Source: Meandrina meandrites (lineage: Eukaryota > Cnidaria > Anthozoa > Scleractinia > Meandrinidae). Taken from it: a stretch of DNA of 64,000 nucleotides. The translations under genes and the position numbers were made by a program. Positions 11,170-22,920 of the stretch are shown piece after piece (position 1 is the first letter of the stretch; the number at the start of each line of letters is the position of its first letter). The stretch covers positions 4,950,501 to 5,014,500 of the forward strand of contig OY855908.1 in the NCBI GenBank assembly GCA_963693305.1, written 5' to 3'. The notes beneath the pieces are model-generated. The model saw only the letters and a program-made list of their open reading frames with translations. It searched no databases and had not been told where the DNA came from.

Positions 11170-13829
11170 GGACGTCATTTATTTGATTTTATTTTGATTA
11201 TTTTCGCAAAAAGTTAAGCAGACCAAAATAGACAGTTCTTGTCAAACGAACTGCACAACACGCTTCTTAAACTCAATAAGTACTGATATGTTAATGATAT
11301 ATTGAAATCATATACTAACAAGTCCACACTGAAACTTATAAATATGTTTCATATCGATCTCGAGTGAGTATCAATCTATTTCTTTTTATTTTATTGGTAA
11401 AATCAGAAGTTCGTAAACTTGTAGTAAAATCTGTGGCCGACGTTACTATAAATCTATTATGTGCAATGTTTAACACTACGAAAGCTTTACTCGCTTTCTT
11501 CTGTGTTTTTATTTACAACAACTTGCAACAAGTGTATTTGCAGGCCTTCACCGATGTACCCCAGTGAAACAATTATGTTTTATTGATCCTGAGAAAAAAA
11601 TAAAGAAGTACGTTATTAGTAATATGTACTGACTAACGTTTGGCACTGCAGTTATCTTCGAACTGCATAATGTTCGGATTGCAATCTAACATTGCTTTCC
11701 CCATAAATATTTTGTTCATATATATTTTGACTCGTCACTCGTTTTTATTTCAACATGAAATCAATGTTTTGGAATACAGTACACTGCTTGTTTTCACTTG
11801 GCACGTATTCACACAAATGATTCGAGTTATCGAAGGTAAAATTATATAGAAAATGACCTGAAGGCAAACAAAAGTTGTTTCGAGTTAGCGGGAGGTTCGA
11901 GTTGCCGAGGGTAAAATTACAGAAAATGTATCACGTAAATCCAGCGGAAATCGATTTTCGTTCGAGTTAGCGCGACGTTCGAGTTAGCGAGGGTTAGAGT
12001 TATCGGAAGTAGACTGTAACATAAATCGATATCGTTGGTCTATTTGAAATTCACCTGTTCTCGATTCTATCATTAAAAGCCCCAGCCTCTTAAGCTGCAA
12101 TTTCCATGTGCAGCGAAAGCTGGCCTTCAATATACCAATTTTACTTTTATTACATGCAGAAGTCCACCTTTATTTTTGATGTTAAAGTTCTGTTAAATCA
12201 CCGCTCCACGGCCCCCGTCTACTGACAATTTGTTAAATCCACCGCCCATCGGGGCCAACGCGCCGTTAAAAGTGCGTTAAATCCCGGCTTTGCAAGCGTT
12301 AAATCGCCGCCAAGTCCCGGGGGTCGAGGGGCCGCGGTTTCAATTGACTGATGCATAATGACGGCATGAAGTCGTCGAAACATCAAGTAACTTTTATTTC
12401 GTTAATCTTCTTGTTAAAATGTTTCCCAAAATCGACCACCATTAGTTTATTTATGTCGAATAAACAAGGTCACATACAATATAAATTACCAATGATTCTT
12501 TTCATACAAGCTTGGACAACATTCAAACAGAATTTATGCAATAATCCTGAAAACTCAAAAATTCATGTTGACCACGCACAAACACTGTCACGACATGAAA
12601 GCTCAAACAGATAATCCTAAACACATCAATGGCAATCGTTTCATTAGTTTGTTTATATGGCTCAAGAATTCAAACAACAAGGATAACAATGCTTTGCAAT
12701 CAATCTCTATAGTTCGAAATCTCTATAGGCGAATCAGGAGAGTACGCTCTTTACAGACGTTTTTGTTATCGTGAAACGGCAACAATAACCAAATTCAATT
12801 TCAAGCGATAAAATTCAAAACTGCTCTTTCGCTGGATTTATGTCGCATATGCTTGAATAAAACCTTATTCTTCAACAGCAAGCGATTCTTCAACAGTAAG
12901 CGGATTATGACTTGAGAAAATATATTTATTTCTTAGAAAGGCAACAATATTTATTTGTTTAATTCCAACGCATTTGGCAATGTAATTACCGGCGCTAAGC
13001 TCAGGTCGCTTGCGGGCAAGAACTACCCTGATTTCCCAGAACAATGCATAACAGCTACAGGTATCTTTCACAATTTCTAAACCTCGCTTTCGATTGTTTG
13101 CAACTAAACAACAAAACAGACAGCTGCGCCATTTCATAAACATCGAAAGAAAGCGCCATATAAAAGATCAATCTTGTTCTAGTAGTAACGGCGCAAACTC
13201 TGTATTTAGCTTTGCTTAACTCATACAAACATTAAAACAAAGATAACTTAACACACAAAAAGTTTATTCATGGAAAGAACACTACTGGAGCACTATAACA
13301 GTTTGATCTTATTTACTTTGGCTCTACAAATTCAATCTGTTTATACCCTATCAAAACAGTATTGATTACATGAGAAATCCGCTACGAGGCTGGAACCCAA
13401 GCACTTCAGTACGCTTGCAGTTAGTTTCATGCATACACAAACTCACTCTTTTTCAGCAAAGATCGCAAACAAAAAAAAAAACACAACTGCGTGGGACGCT
13501 TATCAAAACTCGCTTGAATAGGACTCGATTTCAGTTCTATTTGCTCTCCACGCGGTTTGCTAACTCCTACACTTCATCGTCTGTTGCCAAATCTTTCTTC
13601 TGTATAATCGCCCTGATGCTCAAAGTCATATCTCCACACTTAGAAGTTAGTTGCTGTAAAGCCGCACTGTAGAGTGAACGTTCTTACCGTGGGATCGCCC
13701 AGCCCTGAAATTGGATAAAAGTTTGTGAAAATCACAAATTCTCTTTTTACACTCGAGTGCAACAGCAAATTCAATACAAAACAATGTTCGAAAAATGTAA
13801 CAAATTACAGCAACTTTTTCAGAAACTGA
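11170..13829. other. no gene recognised; short repeats
   Basis: No credible ORF. At 11880-12010 the unit gttcgagttagcg and variants recur several times, a small degenerate repeat cluster. At 12205-12330 a GC-rich patch repeats the phrase gttaaat with c/g-rich spacers. Both look like remnants of interspersed repeats. The rest is AT-rich. Confidence 0.4.
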
Positions 13830-13945
13830 CGTCGCTAAGCCCTGGCCAGGACAGTGCCCTGTCTTCTTGAGCAAGACATTTTACTCTAATACTACCTCTC
13901 TCCGCCCAGCTCTATAGACAAGTACCAACCAATTCACCGCTGTGA
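13830..13945 (+). mobile_element. diverged SINE fragment (family of 56226)
   Basis: agccctggccaggacagtgccctgtcttcttgagcaagac... followed by cctctctccgcccag and aattcaccgctg aligns block for block with the internal part of the SINE at 56226-56505. The tRNA-like head is lost or unrecognisable. Confidence 0.6.
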
Positions 13946-13997
13946 GTAGCCTTGACATACACAAGAATCCCATCCAAGAAGGCAAGGGGCGAGGGCA

Positions 13998-14020
13998 GGG
14001 GGGGGGGGGGGGGGGGGGGG
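13998..14020. repeat. poly-G run (23)
   Basis: Uninterrupted G run. A 134-codon ORF passing through it (13942-14346) owes its open frame to the run and to the tandem repeat behind it, and is not counted as a gene. Confidence 0.95.
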
Positions 14021-14126
14021 CGGGCACTACAAATAATCAATGCTGTTTTCTTTTTTCCAGCCTAATCTCCCATAATATTCAATATCTGCCTGTGACTTGT
14101 GATCATCTTAGTGCTTTCCATTTTTG

Positions 14127-14632
14127 CCCTTTACTTCGTCATGTACTACATGAACCCTTGTCATCACAGAATATTTTAGTGATTTCCATTTTTGTGGTTT
14201 ACCTCGTCATGTGCTACATGGAACCTTGTTGTCACAGCATTATTCATCGCACCACCAGTAAAATCATAAAATCTGTTCCCTTTGAAAAAATAAATTTCAA
14301 AACCGTCAAAATATCAAATGCCAACAACGCTATCATCTCGGTATAAACGACACGAGACAGCCCAAAGGGCCTTTGATTGTCGTTTACTTGGTCATGTACT
14401 ACATGAACCCTTGTCATCACAGAATATTTTAGTGATTTCCATTTTTGTGCTTTACCTCGTCATGTACTACATGGACCCTTGTTGTCACAGCATTATTTAT
14501 GGCACCACCAGTAAAATCATAAAATCTGTTCCCTTTGAAAAAATAACTTTCAAAACCGTCAAAAAATCAAATGGCCACAACGCTATCATCTCCGTATACA
14601 CGACACGAGACAGCCCAAAGGGCCTTTGATTG
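14127..14632. repeat. 253-bp tandem duplication
   Basis: About 14127-14379 is repeated at 14380-14632 with few differences. Landmarks atgtactacatgaacccttg (14141 and 14394) and cccaaagggcctttgattg (ends 14379 and 14632) are exactly 253 bp apart. Within each unit the phrase ctacatg(g)aacccttg..cacag also occurs twice, so the unit itself arose from a shorter duplication. The second copy ends about 20 bp before the first TNF-receptor-like exon. Confidence 0.9.
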
Positions 14633-14652
14633 TTTCCTTCCATTCACGGCAG

Positions 14653-15269
14653 CAACATACCTCAAATGGCACGGAGCTCCAGAGCCTGATACTAGGCAAG
14701 TAGTGCCTGGTCACTGGGGACAGTCTCCAGGAATGCAGGATAATCAACACCCAGTAATATTAAAGTAAGAACTTTATTTTATGCCAATTTTTTTTCTCTA
14801 GACCCTCTCAGGTCCACACATACATCAAGATGCAATTTTGGAATGGAACGCAATGTGCACCTTGTTCTACTTGCCCTCGAGGTTTCGGTGTGAAGACAAC
14901 ATGTTCTTCAAAAGAGGACACAGAATGTGAACCATGTTGGCCCCGTTACGATTATTCGAATACGACGGGCTATGAAAGATGCATCCAGTAAGTTAAACCA
15001 CTATGCAATGAAGCTGTGATTCTACTTGTGGGATCAACTGCCATGCAGTAACAGTTGTAAATAAATAACCGTTTAAGTTTCCTGTTTAAAAAAAAATTAT
15101 TCTTTCTGAAGAATTTTTGCCGAGTGCAGTGTTTGGTGCAGTGATCGGCGGTATAATCACTGTGGTGTTTTTAAAGTTGTTGGAGAATAAAAGAGCAACG
15201 CTAAGAAAGACCGGAGCTGGGAACAAGTCTGAGAAGCGGCCTCAAGAACACGATGAAAGGTTTTGCTGA
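14653..15269 (+). CDS. TNF-receptor-like membrane protein, last three exons (14653-14764, 14802-14987, 15125-15269)
   Basis: Exon 14653-14764 (acceptor ggcag, donor gtaaga), exon 14802-14987 (acceptor tttttctctag, donor gtaagt) and an exon from about 15125 agree in phase. The middle exon encodes a cysteine-rich repeat: WNGTQCAPCSTCPRGFGV, then TTCSSKEDTECEPC, with the CxxCxxC and DTxCExC spacing of TNF-receptor CRDs. The last exon encodes a transmembrane segment (AVFGAVIGGIITVVFLKLL), a basic stop-transfer stretch and a short polar tail to TGA 15267. No death domain is visible, so the protein is a short-tailed receptor or decoy, or further exons follow through another donor. The acceptor at 15125 is the uncertain part. 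A better-looking one at 15111 gives a frame without the membrane segment. Signal peptide and earlier CRDs must lie upstream and were not found. The intron before the middle exon is only 37 bp. Confidence 0.62.
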
Positions 15270-16650
15270 GCATGTAAGTGGGTTTTCACATATTAAATGT
15301 GAAAAAATATTTTCCATAAGTTTTGATATAGCTCGCGCTCGCTTCGCTCACTTAAGAAACGCTAAAAAATCGCCTCTTCTGCAGCCTAACGAAAATAGAC
15401 TTGATATAAACACCTTGACTCATTTCACGCCTCAACGGTGTGAAAACGAGTAATAAGCTATTAATTGAGTCCCAGAAATGCAATCGACGGTTGAATAGCT
15501 TACAAATGGCAAACGCCTCCGCAACCACACCCATTCGATTGAATTTCGTACAACTTCAAATGCAAAATATTTAGCTAAATTGCAATACAGTGTAGCAAGC
15601 AGGGATAACGCAGTGGTGAGAGCAATTCGATTCCCGACCCCGGCGTCATATGTGGGTTAAGTTTGTTGTTAGTTCTAATCCCTAATGGGTTTTTCTCCGG
15701 GTTCTCCGGTTTCCCTCCCAGCACAAAAACAACACTACTAAATAGTGTTTCACAGCTTGACAACACTAGATGTTTTAGTCCAAGCAAAGCACTCAATATT
15801 TCCAAAGGAATCTTTAAGACCACATGCAAAAATATCTGGCAAATTGGAGCCAAAATAACCCCAAAAATGTACTAAAAAACACTCTTGGATCTATTATACA
15901 TAGAGCCCTTCAATGACTGTTTTTCCCTTCTTTTAGGGACACATCATCCTTGTTTCTTGGGCCAGACAAGACAAAGTTAAAATCATAAACATCAGCGCGA
16001 GATCAGCTTTACATCCACCCCATTCATCAACTGTTCTCAGTGCAATTTAAAGATGTATTTTTAGGCCAATGACAACAGTCACGTGTAAATCCTCTTTAGA
16101 GAGAAGATGGTAGATTTGTCGTGTTTCAAGATATGTGAATTAAGATACTCAACTGAGAGGGCAAGAAAAAATGTTACTGGATATGTGACCAATAGCAAAA
16201 TGTATGAGTGGCTGAATATTGAAAAGAAGAAAATTTGTTGCGCGAAAAGAAATCACGTGAAAAAATTCACGTGAAATCAGGAAATGAATGAATGATTTTC
16301 AGATAGATAAAGAAAATTCTCTAGAGTACATGTTAATTTATACATAGTGTATATTGATTCATACAAATCAAACAAATCGAAAGCTGAACTGTCCAAAAAC
16401 ATATTGCGTATTTAAATGACGTCATGATTTCTCAATGAGTTACCAAACAGAACTAAAACATTTAGAAGTTCACTTTACTCATTTACATTTACCCAGCTAC
16501 TTAATTAATCTATCATCATTCCGTCAAAAGCTGCCCCTCAACGGGATAAGGTGGGAGTGGGGTGGGGGTGGGGGCGGGGAAGGGAAGGGGAAGGGGAAGG
16601 GAAGGGAAGGGGTAGCAGAGGCTAAAAGCTTTTAAGAGATTTAAAATGCC
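15270..16650. other. intergenic; one SINE
   Basis: Non-coding apart from a SINE at 15588-15760. A purine tract of ggg/aag repeats lies at 16549-16615. No ORF with recognisable features. Confidence 0.5.
15588..15760 (+). mobile_element. tRNA-derived SINE, family B
   Basis: The head has an A-box-like ataacgcagtggtgag and a B-box-like ttcgattcccg, the pol III promoter pair of tRNA-derived SINEs. The body has ttgttgttagttct and tttttctccgggttctccgg. It matches, in opposite orientation, 45417-45590. Confidence 0.75.
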
Positions 16651-17130
16651 ATTAGCTTTCTAAGAAAAGACTTTTTGATCAAGAAATTTGAGTTTCATTA
16701 CAGTAAACGTTTTTTGAGGAATATGTTACCTATGGTTCCTATATTATCTCTCAATAGGCTGGAGTTAAAAAGGTGTATTACCTTTCCTTCCGAGACAAAT
16801 ATCGAAAGTCAGAGAAGACATTTAAAGCAACCGCAATGGAATTTCAAGTATAATTTATTCAAAATGATCGATAGAAGAGGAGAGGAGGGAGGAGGGGGAA
16901 GACAAGGAGAAAAAGGAGAAAGACGATGAGCTGACCGGAACAAAGCTGCTGGTTCTACACAGCCACTTGGAACTATTTTGTAAAATGTAATTAAGATAGC
17001 GGTAAAAGCAGCGAATAAGCAGAAACAACAGAGCACAACAGACGAAACATATGAAAAGATGGAGGCGGATCAATTGCATATTTATCCAGACAATTTTTAG
17101 GCTACCAAGCAATCCAGCAACGCAAATCAT

Positions 17131-17274
17131 TGCTACGCAATTGTAAACAAGGAATTACTCAAAAGTTTGTAGAGAAACAATATTCTAGTTTACTCTCCGT
17201 GTAGAAAAACCACCAATAAACGCATAATTAAATGTTATGATGATAGATACATAATAAAACAGCTGGGGATTGTG
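17131..17274 (+). pseudogene. NYN RNase-domain fragment, copy 1
   Basis: Translates to CYAIVNKELLKSL, stop, RNNILVYSPCRKTTN and RIIKCYDDRYIIKQ. The segment resembles the part of Regnase/ZC3H12 and N4BP1 NYN domains that carries the CYDDR active-site motif. The frame holds one TAG where other copies have GAG, and the copy breaks off at 17274 into ctggggattgtg. Compared with copies 2-6, codons of the CYDDR motif differ but encode the same residues. Confidence 0.65.
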
Positions 17275-17464
17275 TGCACAAGAGGCTAAATCCATTAGAT
17301 CTAAAACACTGGTAAATCCTCCGTTATTCCAGCGAGGTGACAATAAGCTTGCCAGAAAGAAATACTTTTAAGGACGATGCTACGTAGCTAGAAAAGGAGA
17401 AAGAGGGAGGAGGAGAAAGGCAATTATAAAGAGGAGAAAGACGATGAGCAGACCGGAACAAAGC

Positions 17465-17539
17465 TGCCGGTTTCTGCACAGTCAAGGATTTGTACACAGG
17501 GATATTAAGCCAGACAATGTACTGATATGTCAAAGATAG
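17465..17539 (+). pseudogene. protein-kinase catalytic-loop fragment, copy 1
   Basis: Encodes FLHSQGFVHRDIKPDNVL (the first His is CAC), the subdomain VIb catalytic loop of protein kinases with the HRD motif, catalytic Asp, Lys and Asn. Here it stops at TAG 17537. Preceding subdomains and DFG are absent. Relative to copy 2 the catalytic-loop codons (AGG GAT ATT) differ only at synonymous sites. Confidence 0.75.
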
Positions 17540-18210
17540 TGTTATCTATCTATAACGTCTTAAACATGGTTTTATCTTTGTTTCTTTGCCATTTTCTTAC
17601 AGCAGTAGGAACGACCACAGGAAATTCCGTTATAGACGAGCTGAGCTGAGAACAGCTCAAGTCAAATATGATGCAGTTGTCCATAAAATATCTCATGAAA
17701 AAAATGTGTTGATGTGTCAGCCGCCTTTTGTGTGTATGTTTCCAGCTGTTTTTTTAGCAGCTGCACTAGCCGGCATTTACCCTTATAATGTAATTGATTT
17801 ATTTTTTGTTAAGCTGGTCAATGATCTATTGATATATTTTTATTGATTGGGTAATCTATTGATTTTTCATTAGTTAATAAATTCATTTGATAATCTGTTT
17901 TTTATTTACTTCTTCATTACTTCTTTGTTCCATGATTAACGTCGCATATAACACTCGACCCGCATCAACGTGATAGATGTGTTGGAAAACACAACTGAAT
18001 TAAAGAAATCCTGTAACCGTTCTTTAAGCACTGATTTCCTGCTTAAATCATCAACGTTACCCTTAAGACCAAAAGTACAGAAAAAAATGGAGAAAGAACA
18101 GAACACGACAGATGGTAGAAAACAAGAAACATGAAAAGCTGGAGGCGGATCAATTGCATATTTATCCTGACAACTTTTAGGCCACCAAGCAATCCAGTAA
18201 AGCAAACCAG

Positions 18211-18430
18211 TGCTACGCAATTGTAGACCAAGAATTATTCAAACGTTTTGAGAAAAAATAATATTCTAGTGTACTCTCCAAGTAGAAAAACTACCAATGG
18301 ACGTATTATCAAATGTTACGATGATCGTTACATTTTGAAACAAGCCGCGAACAATGATGGTGTTATCCTTTCCAGTGATAACTGTCAAGACAAAATGGAA
18401 AAGAGCCGTGAGTGGAACAAAGTCACTTAA
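18211..18430 (+). pseudogene. NYN RNase-domain fragment, copy 2
   Basis: Matches copies 4 and 5 closely but carries one extra A in the run at about 18257, which shifts the frame and creates TAA. The downstream part (GRIIKCYDDRYILKQAANND) is intact in the shifted frame, ending EWNKVT-stop. The family's helix after EWK is replaced by the stop. Confidence 0.7.
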
Positions 18431-18795
18431 CAAAGAGAGGCGCCATCAGCTTTACGCTTAGTTCCATTTATATTCGTTGGATTAGAACAATTTATTAAAA
18501 TATAAAAGGTTACTTTACAAATGATGGTTTTTCGGTTTTTCGACGGGTCCGTGAAATATCCAAGAAATGTGGGACACGGGAATTCTTTATCAGCTGGGGA
18601 TTGTGTGCACCATAGGCTAAATCCATTAGATCTAAAACACTGGTAAATCCTCCGTTATTCCAGCGAGGTGACAATAAGCTTGCCAGAAAGAAATACTTTT
18701 AAGGACGATGCTACGTAGCTAGAAAAGGAGAAAGAGGGAGGAGGAGAAAGGCAATTATAAAGAGGAGAAAGACGATGAGCAGACCGGAACAAAGC

Positions 18796-18870
18796 TGCCG
18801 GTTTCTCCACAGTCAAGGATTTGTACACCGGGACATCAAGCCAGACAATGTACTAATATGTCAAAGATAG
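18796..18870 (+). pseudogene. protein-kinase catalytic-loop fragment, copy 2
   Basis: Encodes RFLHSQGFVHRDIKPDNVLI followed by CQR and TAG. The 200 bp before it are nearly identical to those before copies 1 and 3, but the loop codons differ synonymously. Confidence 0.75.
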
Positions 18871-19364
18871 TGTTATCTATCTATAACGCCTTAAACATGG
18901 TTTTATCTTTGTTTCTTTGCCATTTTCTTACAGCAGTGGGAACGACCACAGGAAATTCCGTTATAGACGAGCTGAGCTGAGAACAGCTCAAGTCAAATAT
19001 GATGCAGTTGTCCATAAAATATCTCATGAAAAAACTGTGTTGATGTGTCAGCCGCCTTTTGTGTGTATGTTTCTAGCTGGTTTTTTAGCAGCTGAACTAA
19101 CCGGCATTTCCCCTTATAATGTAATTGATTTATTTTTTTTTGTTAAGCTAGTTATTGATCTATTGATATATTTTTATTGATTGGGTAATTTATTAATGTT
19201 TCAGTAGTTAATAAATTCATTCGATAATCTTCTTTTTTTATTTACTTATTTATTATTACTTCTTTTCATGATCACAACAGACTATAGAAAACAAGAAACA
19301 AATGAAAGCTGGAGGCGGATCATTTGCATATTTATCCACCCAGTAATCGAGTAAGGCAAACCAT

Positions 19365-19480
19365 TGCTACGCATTTGTGGATAAAGAATTACTCAAAAGT
19401 TTGTATAGAGAGACAGTATTCTAACGGTTTACACTCCAAGCAGAAAAATTACCAATCAAAGTGTTACGATGATCGGTTTA
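19365..19480 (+). pseudogene. NYN RNase-domain fragment, copy 3 (most diverged)
   Basis: Reads CYAFVDKELLKSLYRETVF, stop, then after a frame change VYTPSRKITNQ and CYDDRF. Short deletions around the Gly-Arg-Ile-Ile part are visible. The CYDDR active-site motif is still readable in this, the oldest-looking copy. Confidence 0.55.
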
Positions 19481-19695
19481 AAGGCTGGGTAGAATCGTCA
19501 GCAAACGATTCTGACCAATTAGTCACAGTTTACATTGATTTCACAAGTACCTTTCTTTAACTACATGTGGTTGTTTTTAACATATTTCTTTTCGCCACAT
19601 ATTGATTTGTAATTTGTAAATTTTAAGTGTACTGCTCTTTTGATTATGCAATATGAGTAATAAATATTATTACTATTATTACTATTATCATCATC

Positions 19696-20595
19696 ATGAA
19701 TGAGTCTCTCGAGAGCCACGATGATTACACTGACGTAGGAGTCAGTGCGTTGGCGAGTGAAAACGAAGTTGCAGCCGAAGAAGCCAAGGTTCACACTTCA
19801 AAAACTAGCACAAACAGAGCGAGCAGTACCAAGAAATGTATGTCGCGACCGCGTAAGAACAATTTAGTATCAGGTAATGTTCCATATTGGATTGAGGAAC
19901 TTGGCCTTAAAGTCACAGACAAGCTCATTCTGGAAGGTGGTTACTGGTTGAACGACAGGATTATCAATGCAGCGATGACCCTTTTAAGAAACGAGACTTA
20001 TGAAAGGGACATTGGTGGGCTCCAAGATCTCGCAGTTGCTCAACAAAAAGGATTTCTGCACTCTGACAACGGAGAAGGTTTCGTACAAATTATAAATGTC
20101 CGTGGCAATCAGTGGGTAACAGTGTCAAACATGTTGTGTGCGCTATCCGAAACCTGTGTTTACGACAGTTTGCAAGCGTTGAACGTCGATACTAAACAAA
20201 AGAAGATCAGGTATCCCATTTCCGTAGAGCAGTTTGCATGCCAGCTTTCTAGGCCATACGGCTCACTCGCAACAACGCCGTTATTTGCCATTGCATATGC
20301 AGCACTGCTCTGTTTAAAGGAAGACCCAGCAAAGGCCCTTTTCGATCAGGACGACATGCGCCACGAACTTATCCGGAGTTTCGAACGAATGGATATCGCG
20401 CATTACTTGAACAGTGTGGTGACTATAGAAGAAGACAAGGAGCCTGAGGTTTTGTATCGGTGGACCTGCGAGGTGTATTGCAGTTGTCGAATGCCAGATG
20501 ACGGCAAATGCTGGTACCACCAAGAGTGCGTCCAAAGCGAATGCAGCAAAGATTGGTTATGCCCAAACTGTGAACCACAGGAAATTCCGTTATAG
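19696..20595 (+). CDS. Ulp1-like (C48) protease/PHD-finger ORF with altered catalytic residues
   Basis: A 299-codon open frame. Residues ~55-215 resemble transposon-associated C48 cysteine-protease domains: WIEELGLKVTDK, YWLNDRIINAAM, FVQIINVRGNQWVTVSN, VYDSL, PLFAIAYAALL. Residues ~255-297 resemble a PHD-type zinc finger (CEVYCSCRMPDDG, CWYHQECV, WLCPNC). In the C48 family the catalytic triad is the His of GxHW, the Asp of YDS and the Cys of the DCG before LFAIA. Here the His position is Gln (GNQW), the Asp is present, and DCG is replaced by Thr-Thr-Pro, so protease activity is unlikely. The PHD finger lacks the middle Cys pair. The ORF lies directly after a (TTA)n tract, and its last codons (QEIPL) are array sequence. 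It is either a recently decayed copy or a domesticated binding protein; the intact frame favours a recent origin or selection. Confidence 0.7.
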   Translation: MNESLESHDDYTDVGVSALASENEVAAEEAKVHTSKTSTNRASSTKKCMSRPRKNNLVSGNVPYWIEELGLKVTDKLILEGGYWLNDRIINAAMTLLRNETYERDIGGLQDLAVAQQKGFLHSDNGEGFVQIINVRGNQWVTVSNMLCALSETCVYDSLQALNVDTKQKKIRYPISVEQFACQLSRPYGSLATTPLFAIAYAALLCLKEDPAKALFDQDDMRHELIRSFERMDIAHYLNSVVTIEEDKEPEVLYRWTCEVYCSCRMPDDGKCWYHQECVQSECSKDWLCPNCEPQEIPL

Positions 20596-21169
20596 ACGAG
20601 CTGAGCTGAGAACAGCTCAAGTCAAATATGATGCAGTTGTCCATAAAATATCTCATGAAAAAAATGTGTTGATGTGTCAGCCGCCTTTTGTGTGTATGTT
20701 TCTAGCTGGTTTTTAGCAGCTGCACTAGCCGGCATTTACCTTTATAATGCAATTGATTTATTTTTTGTTAAGCTGGTCATTGATCTATTGATATATTTTT
20801 ATTGATTGGGTAATCTATTGATTTTTCATTAGTTAATAAATTCATTAGATAATCTGTTTTTTTATTTACTTCTTCATTACTTCTTTGTTCCATGATCAAC
20901 GTCGCATATAACACTCGACCTGCATCAACGTGATAGATGTGTTGGAAAACATAACCAAATAACGAAATCCTGTAACCGTTCTTTAAGCACTGATTTCCTG
21001 CTTAAATCATCAAAGTTACCCTTAAGACCAAAAGTACAGAAAAAAATGGAGAAAGAACAGAGCACGACAGATGGTAGAAAACAAGAAACATGAAAAGCTG
21101 GAGGCGGATCGATTGCATATTTATCCTGACAACTTTTAGGCCACCAAGCAATCCAATAAAGCAAACCAG

Positions 21170-21388
21170 TGCTACGCAATTGTAGACCAAGAAGTATTCA
21201 AACGTTTTGAGAATAATAATGTTCTAGTTTACTCTCCAAGAAGAAAAACTAGCAATGGAAGGATCATTAAGTGTTATGATGATCGTTACATTCTGAAACA
21301 AGCCGCGAACAATGATGGTGTTATCATTTCCAGTGATAACTGTCAAGACTTAATAGAAAAGAGCCGTGAGTGGAACAAAGTCACTTGA
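21170..21388 (+). pseudogene. NYN RNase-domain fragment, copy 4
   Basis: An open 72-codon stretch: CYAIVDQEVFKRFENNN, VLVYSPRRKTSNGRIIKCYD, DRYILKQAANNDGVIISSDN, ending EWNKVT-TGA. It differs from copy 6 at amino-acid level upstream of the active site (V/L, N/E, V/I, R/S, S/T). Across GRIIKCYDDRYIL it differs only synonymously, and downstream DNA is nearly identical. As in other copies, the first half of the domain is missing or lost in the AT-rich block. Confidence 0.72.
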
Positions 21389-21753
21389 CAAAGAGAGGAA
21401 CCATCAGCATTAAGCTTAGTTCCATTTATATTCATTGGATTAGAACAATTTATTAAAATATAAAAGGTTACGTTACAATTGATGGTTTTTCGGTTTTTCG
21501 ACGGGTCCGTGAAATATCCAAGAAATGTAGGACACGGGAATTCTTTATCAGCTGGAGATTGTGTGCACCATAGGCTAAATCCATTAGATCTAAAACACTG
21601 GTAAATCCTCCGTTATTCCAGCGAGGTGACAATAAGCTTGCCAGAAAGAAATACTTTTAAGGACGATGCTACGTAGCTAGAAAAGGAGAAAGAGGGAGGA
21701 GGAGAAAGGCAATTATAAAGAGGAGAAAGACGATGAGCAGACCGGAACAAAGC

Positions 21754-21828
21754 TGCCGGTTTCTCCACAGTCAAGGTTTTGTTCACCGGGACATAAAACC
21801 AGACAACGTACTGATATGTCAAAGATAG
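21754..21828 (+). pseudogene. protein-kinase catalytic-loop fragment, copy 3
   Basis: Encodes the same FLHSQGFVHRDIKPDNVLI as copy 2, with GGT, GTT, ATA, AAA, AAC and CTG where copy 2 has GGA, GTA, ATC, AAG, AAT and CTA. Ends at TAG. Confidence 0.75.
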
Positions 21829-22104
21829 TGTTATCAATCTATAACGAATGGTTTTTCGACGGGTCAGCTTTCACCTTTAGCATAAGCTAAATCCGTCAGA
21901 TCGAAGGAAGGATCAGGAAGAAGATAATAGAGGAGAGAGTCTCTTGAAGAGGAACTTCAGATGATAAGGAAAGTCCAACAATGTAGACACATTCCATTTC
22001 TGAAGTAGCTTTAATGACCACATCCCATTTGACCAGCTCCGATCATAGACTTTCACGAAAAAGAAACTTTTTGAGTGAAATTTTGATTTCCTTTTGTTTG
22101 TCAT

Positions 22105-22920
22105 GACGAATTACGCCATTTTGTGTAGATAGATCAGTGTTAACGGTGAGCATTTAAGAAATTTTGAACTCTTTGATCTTCAAAAACAAAATTAAACACT
22201 AGAATCCACGATGGTAACAAAAACACCTGACCTTCCTCACGCCGGTGAGATTCTCCCCTTTCCCATGAAATTAAGGAAGACTCGTGCGAGCTGAGTCATA
22301 GGTTCAGAACTGTGGATAAACGATCTTAAATATTGTTTAAAGCGTTTCTGTTTATATATTATTATTTCGTTAGGAAACGGTTTTAAATATATTTTAGTTA
22401 TTTAGTGTCATAGCTTTCGTTGCCTAGGGATGTAAATGTAAATTTGCTAAGCTTCCACCAAGAAGGAACGGTCCTCGTGTTGTGCCCGGTTCATTCATGA
22501 AAAGGTACCCGGCCTTTTCCTCGTTCCCTCTTTTCCTTTCCCCGGCGTTTCCATTGATGCAATTTTGTCGATGCGCTTTCCACACTGTTACACGTGGGCC
22601 CGAATCAGTTCAACTTCTCAATCCTTTGTTAATAGCCAACTGATCACTCTTCTGCCTGTTGTAAAAAGAAGTCTATTGAGAGGCATTTTTTTTGTGATGC
22701 CAAAAAGCATAACACTCCATCTGGGGAAAACATTATATTGATACGCTGCTTAGGGATGACTCTTCTAGCAGCTCCTTGTCACATCATAAATCAGGGAAAT
22801 GTTTAGAATGAAGCTTTCCAATATGGTTGTTAACTGCCTTAACCCTTTCTTCAAAGTTTCCGTTTTCAAGCTAAAAGTCTCCTTTAATGCTTCCATACAA
22901 AAAACGTACGCATCATAGTC
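22105..22920. other. unique insertion between array units
   Basis: About 0.8 kb with no counterpart in the other units and no recognisable gene. Confidence 0.5.

Noticed and set aside
13942..14346. 134-codon ORF with a poly-Gly stretch
   Set aside because: Poly-Gly is the G run; the remainder is the 253-bp tandem duplication.
17586..19180. Repeated 83-87-codon ORFs beginning MPFSYSS in the array (17586-17846, 18917-19180)
   Set aside because: Identical at DNA level among units without a synonymous bias, and the hydrophobic end is AT-rich sequence; no evidence that they are coding.
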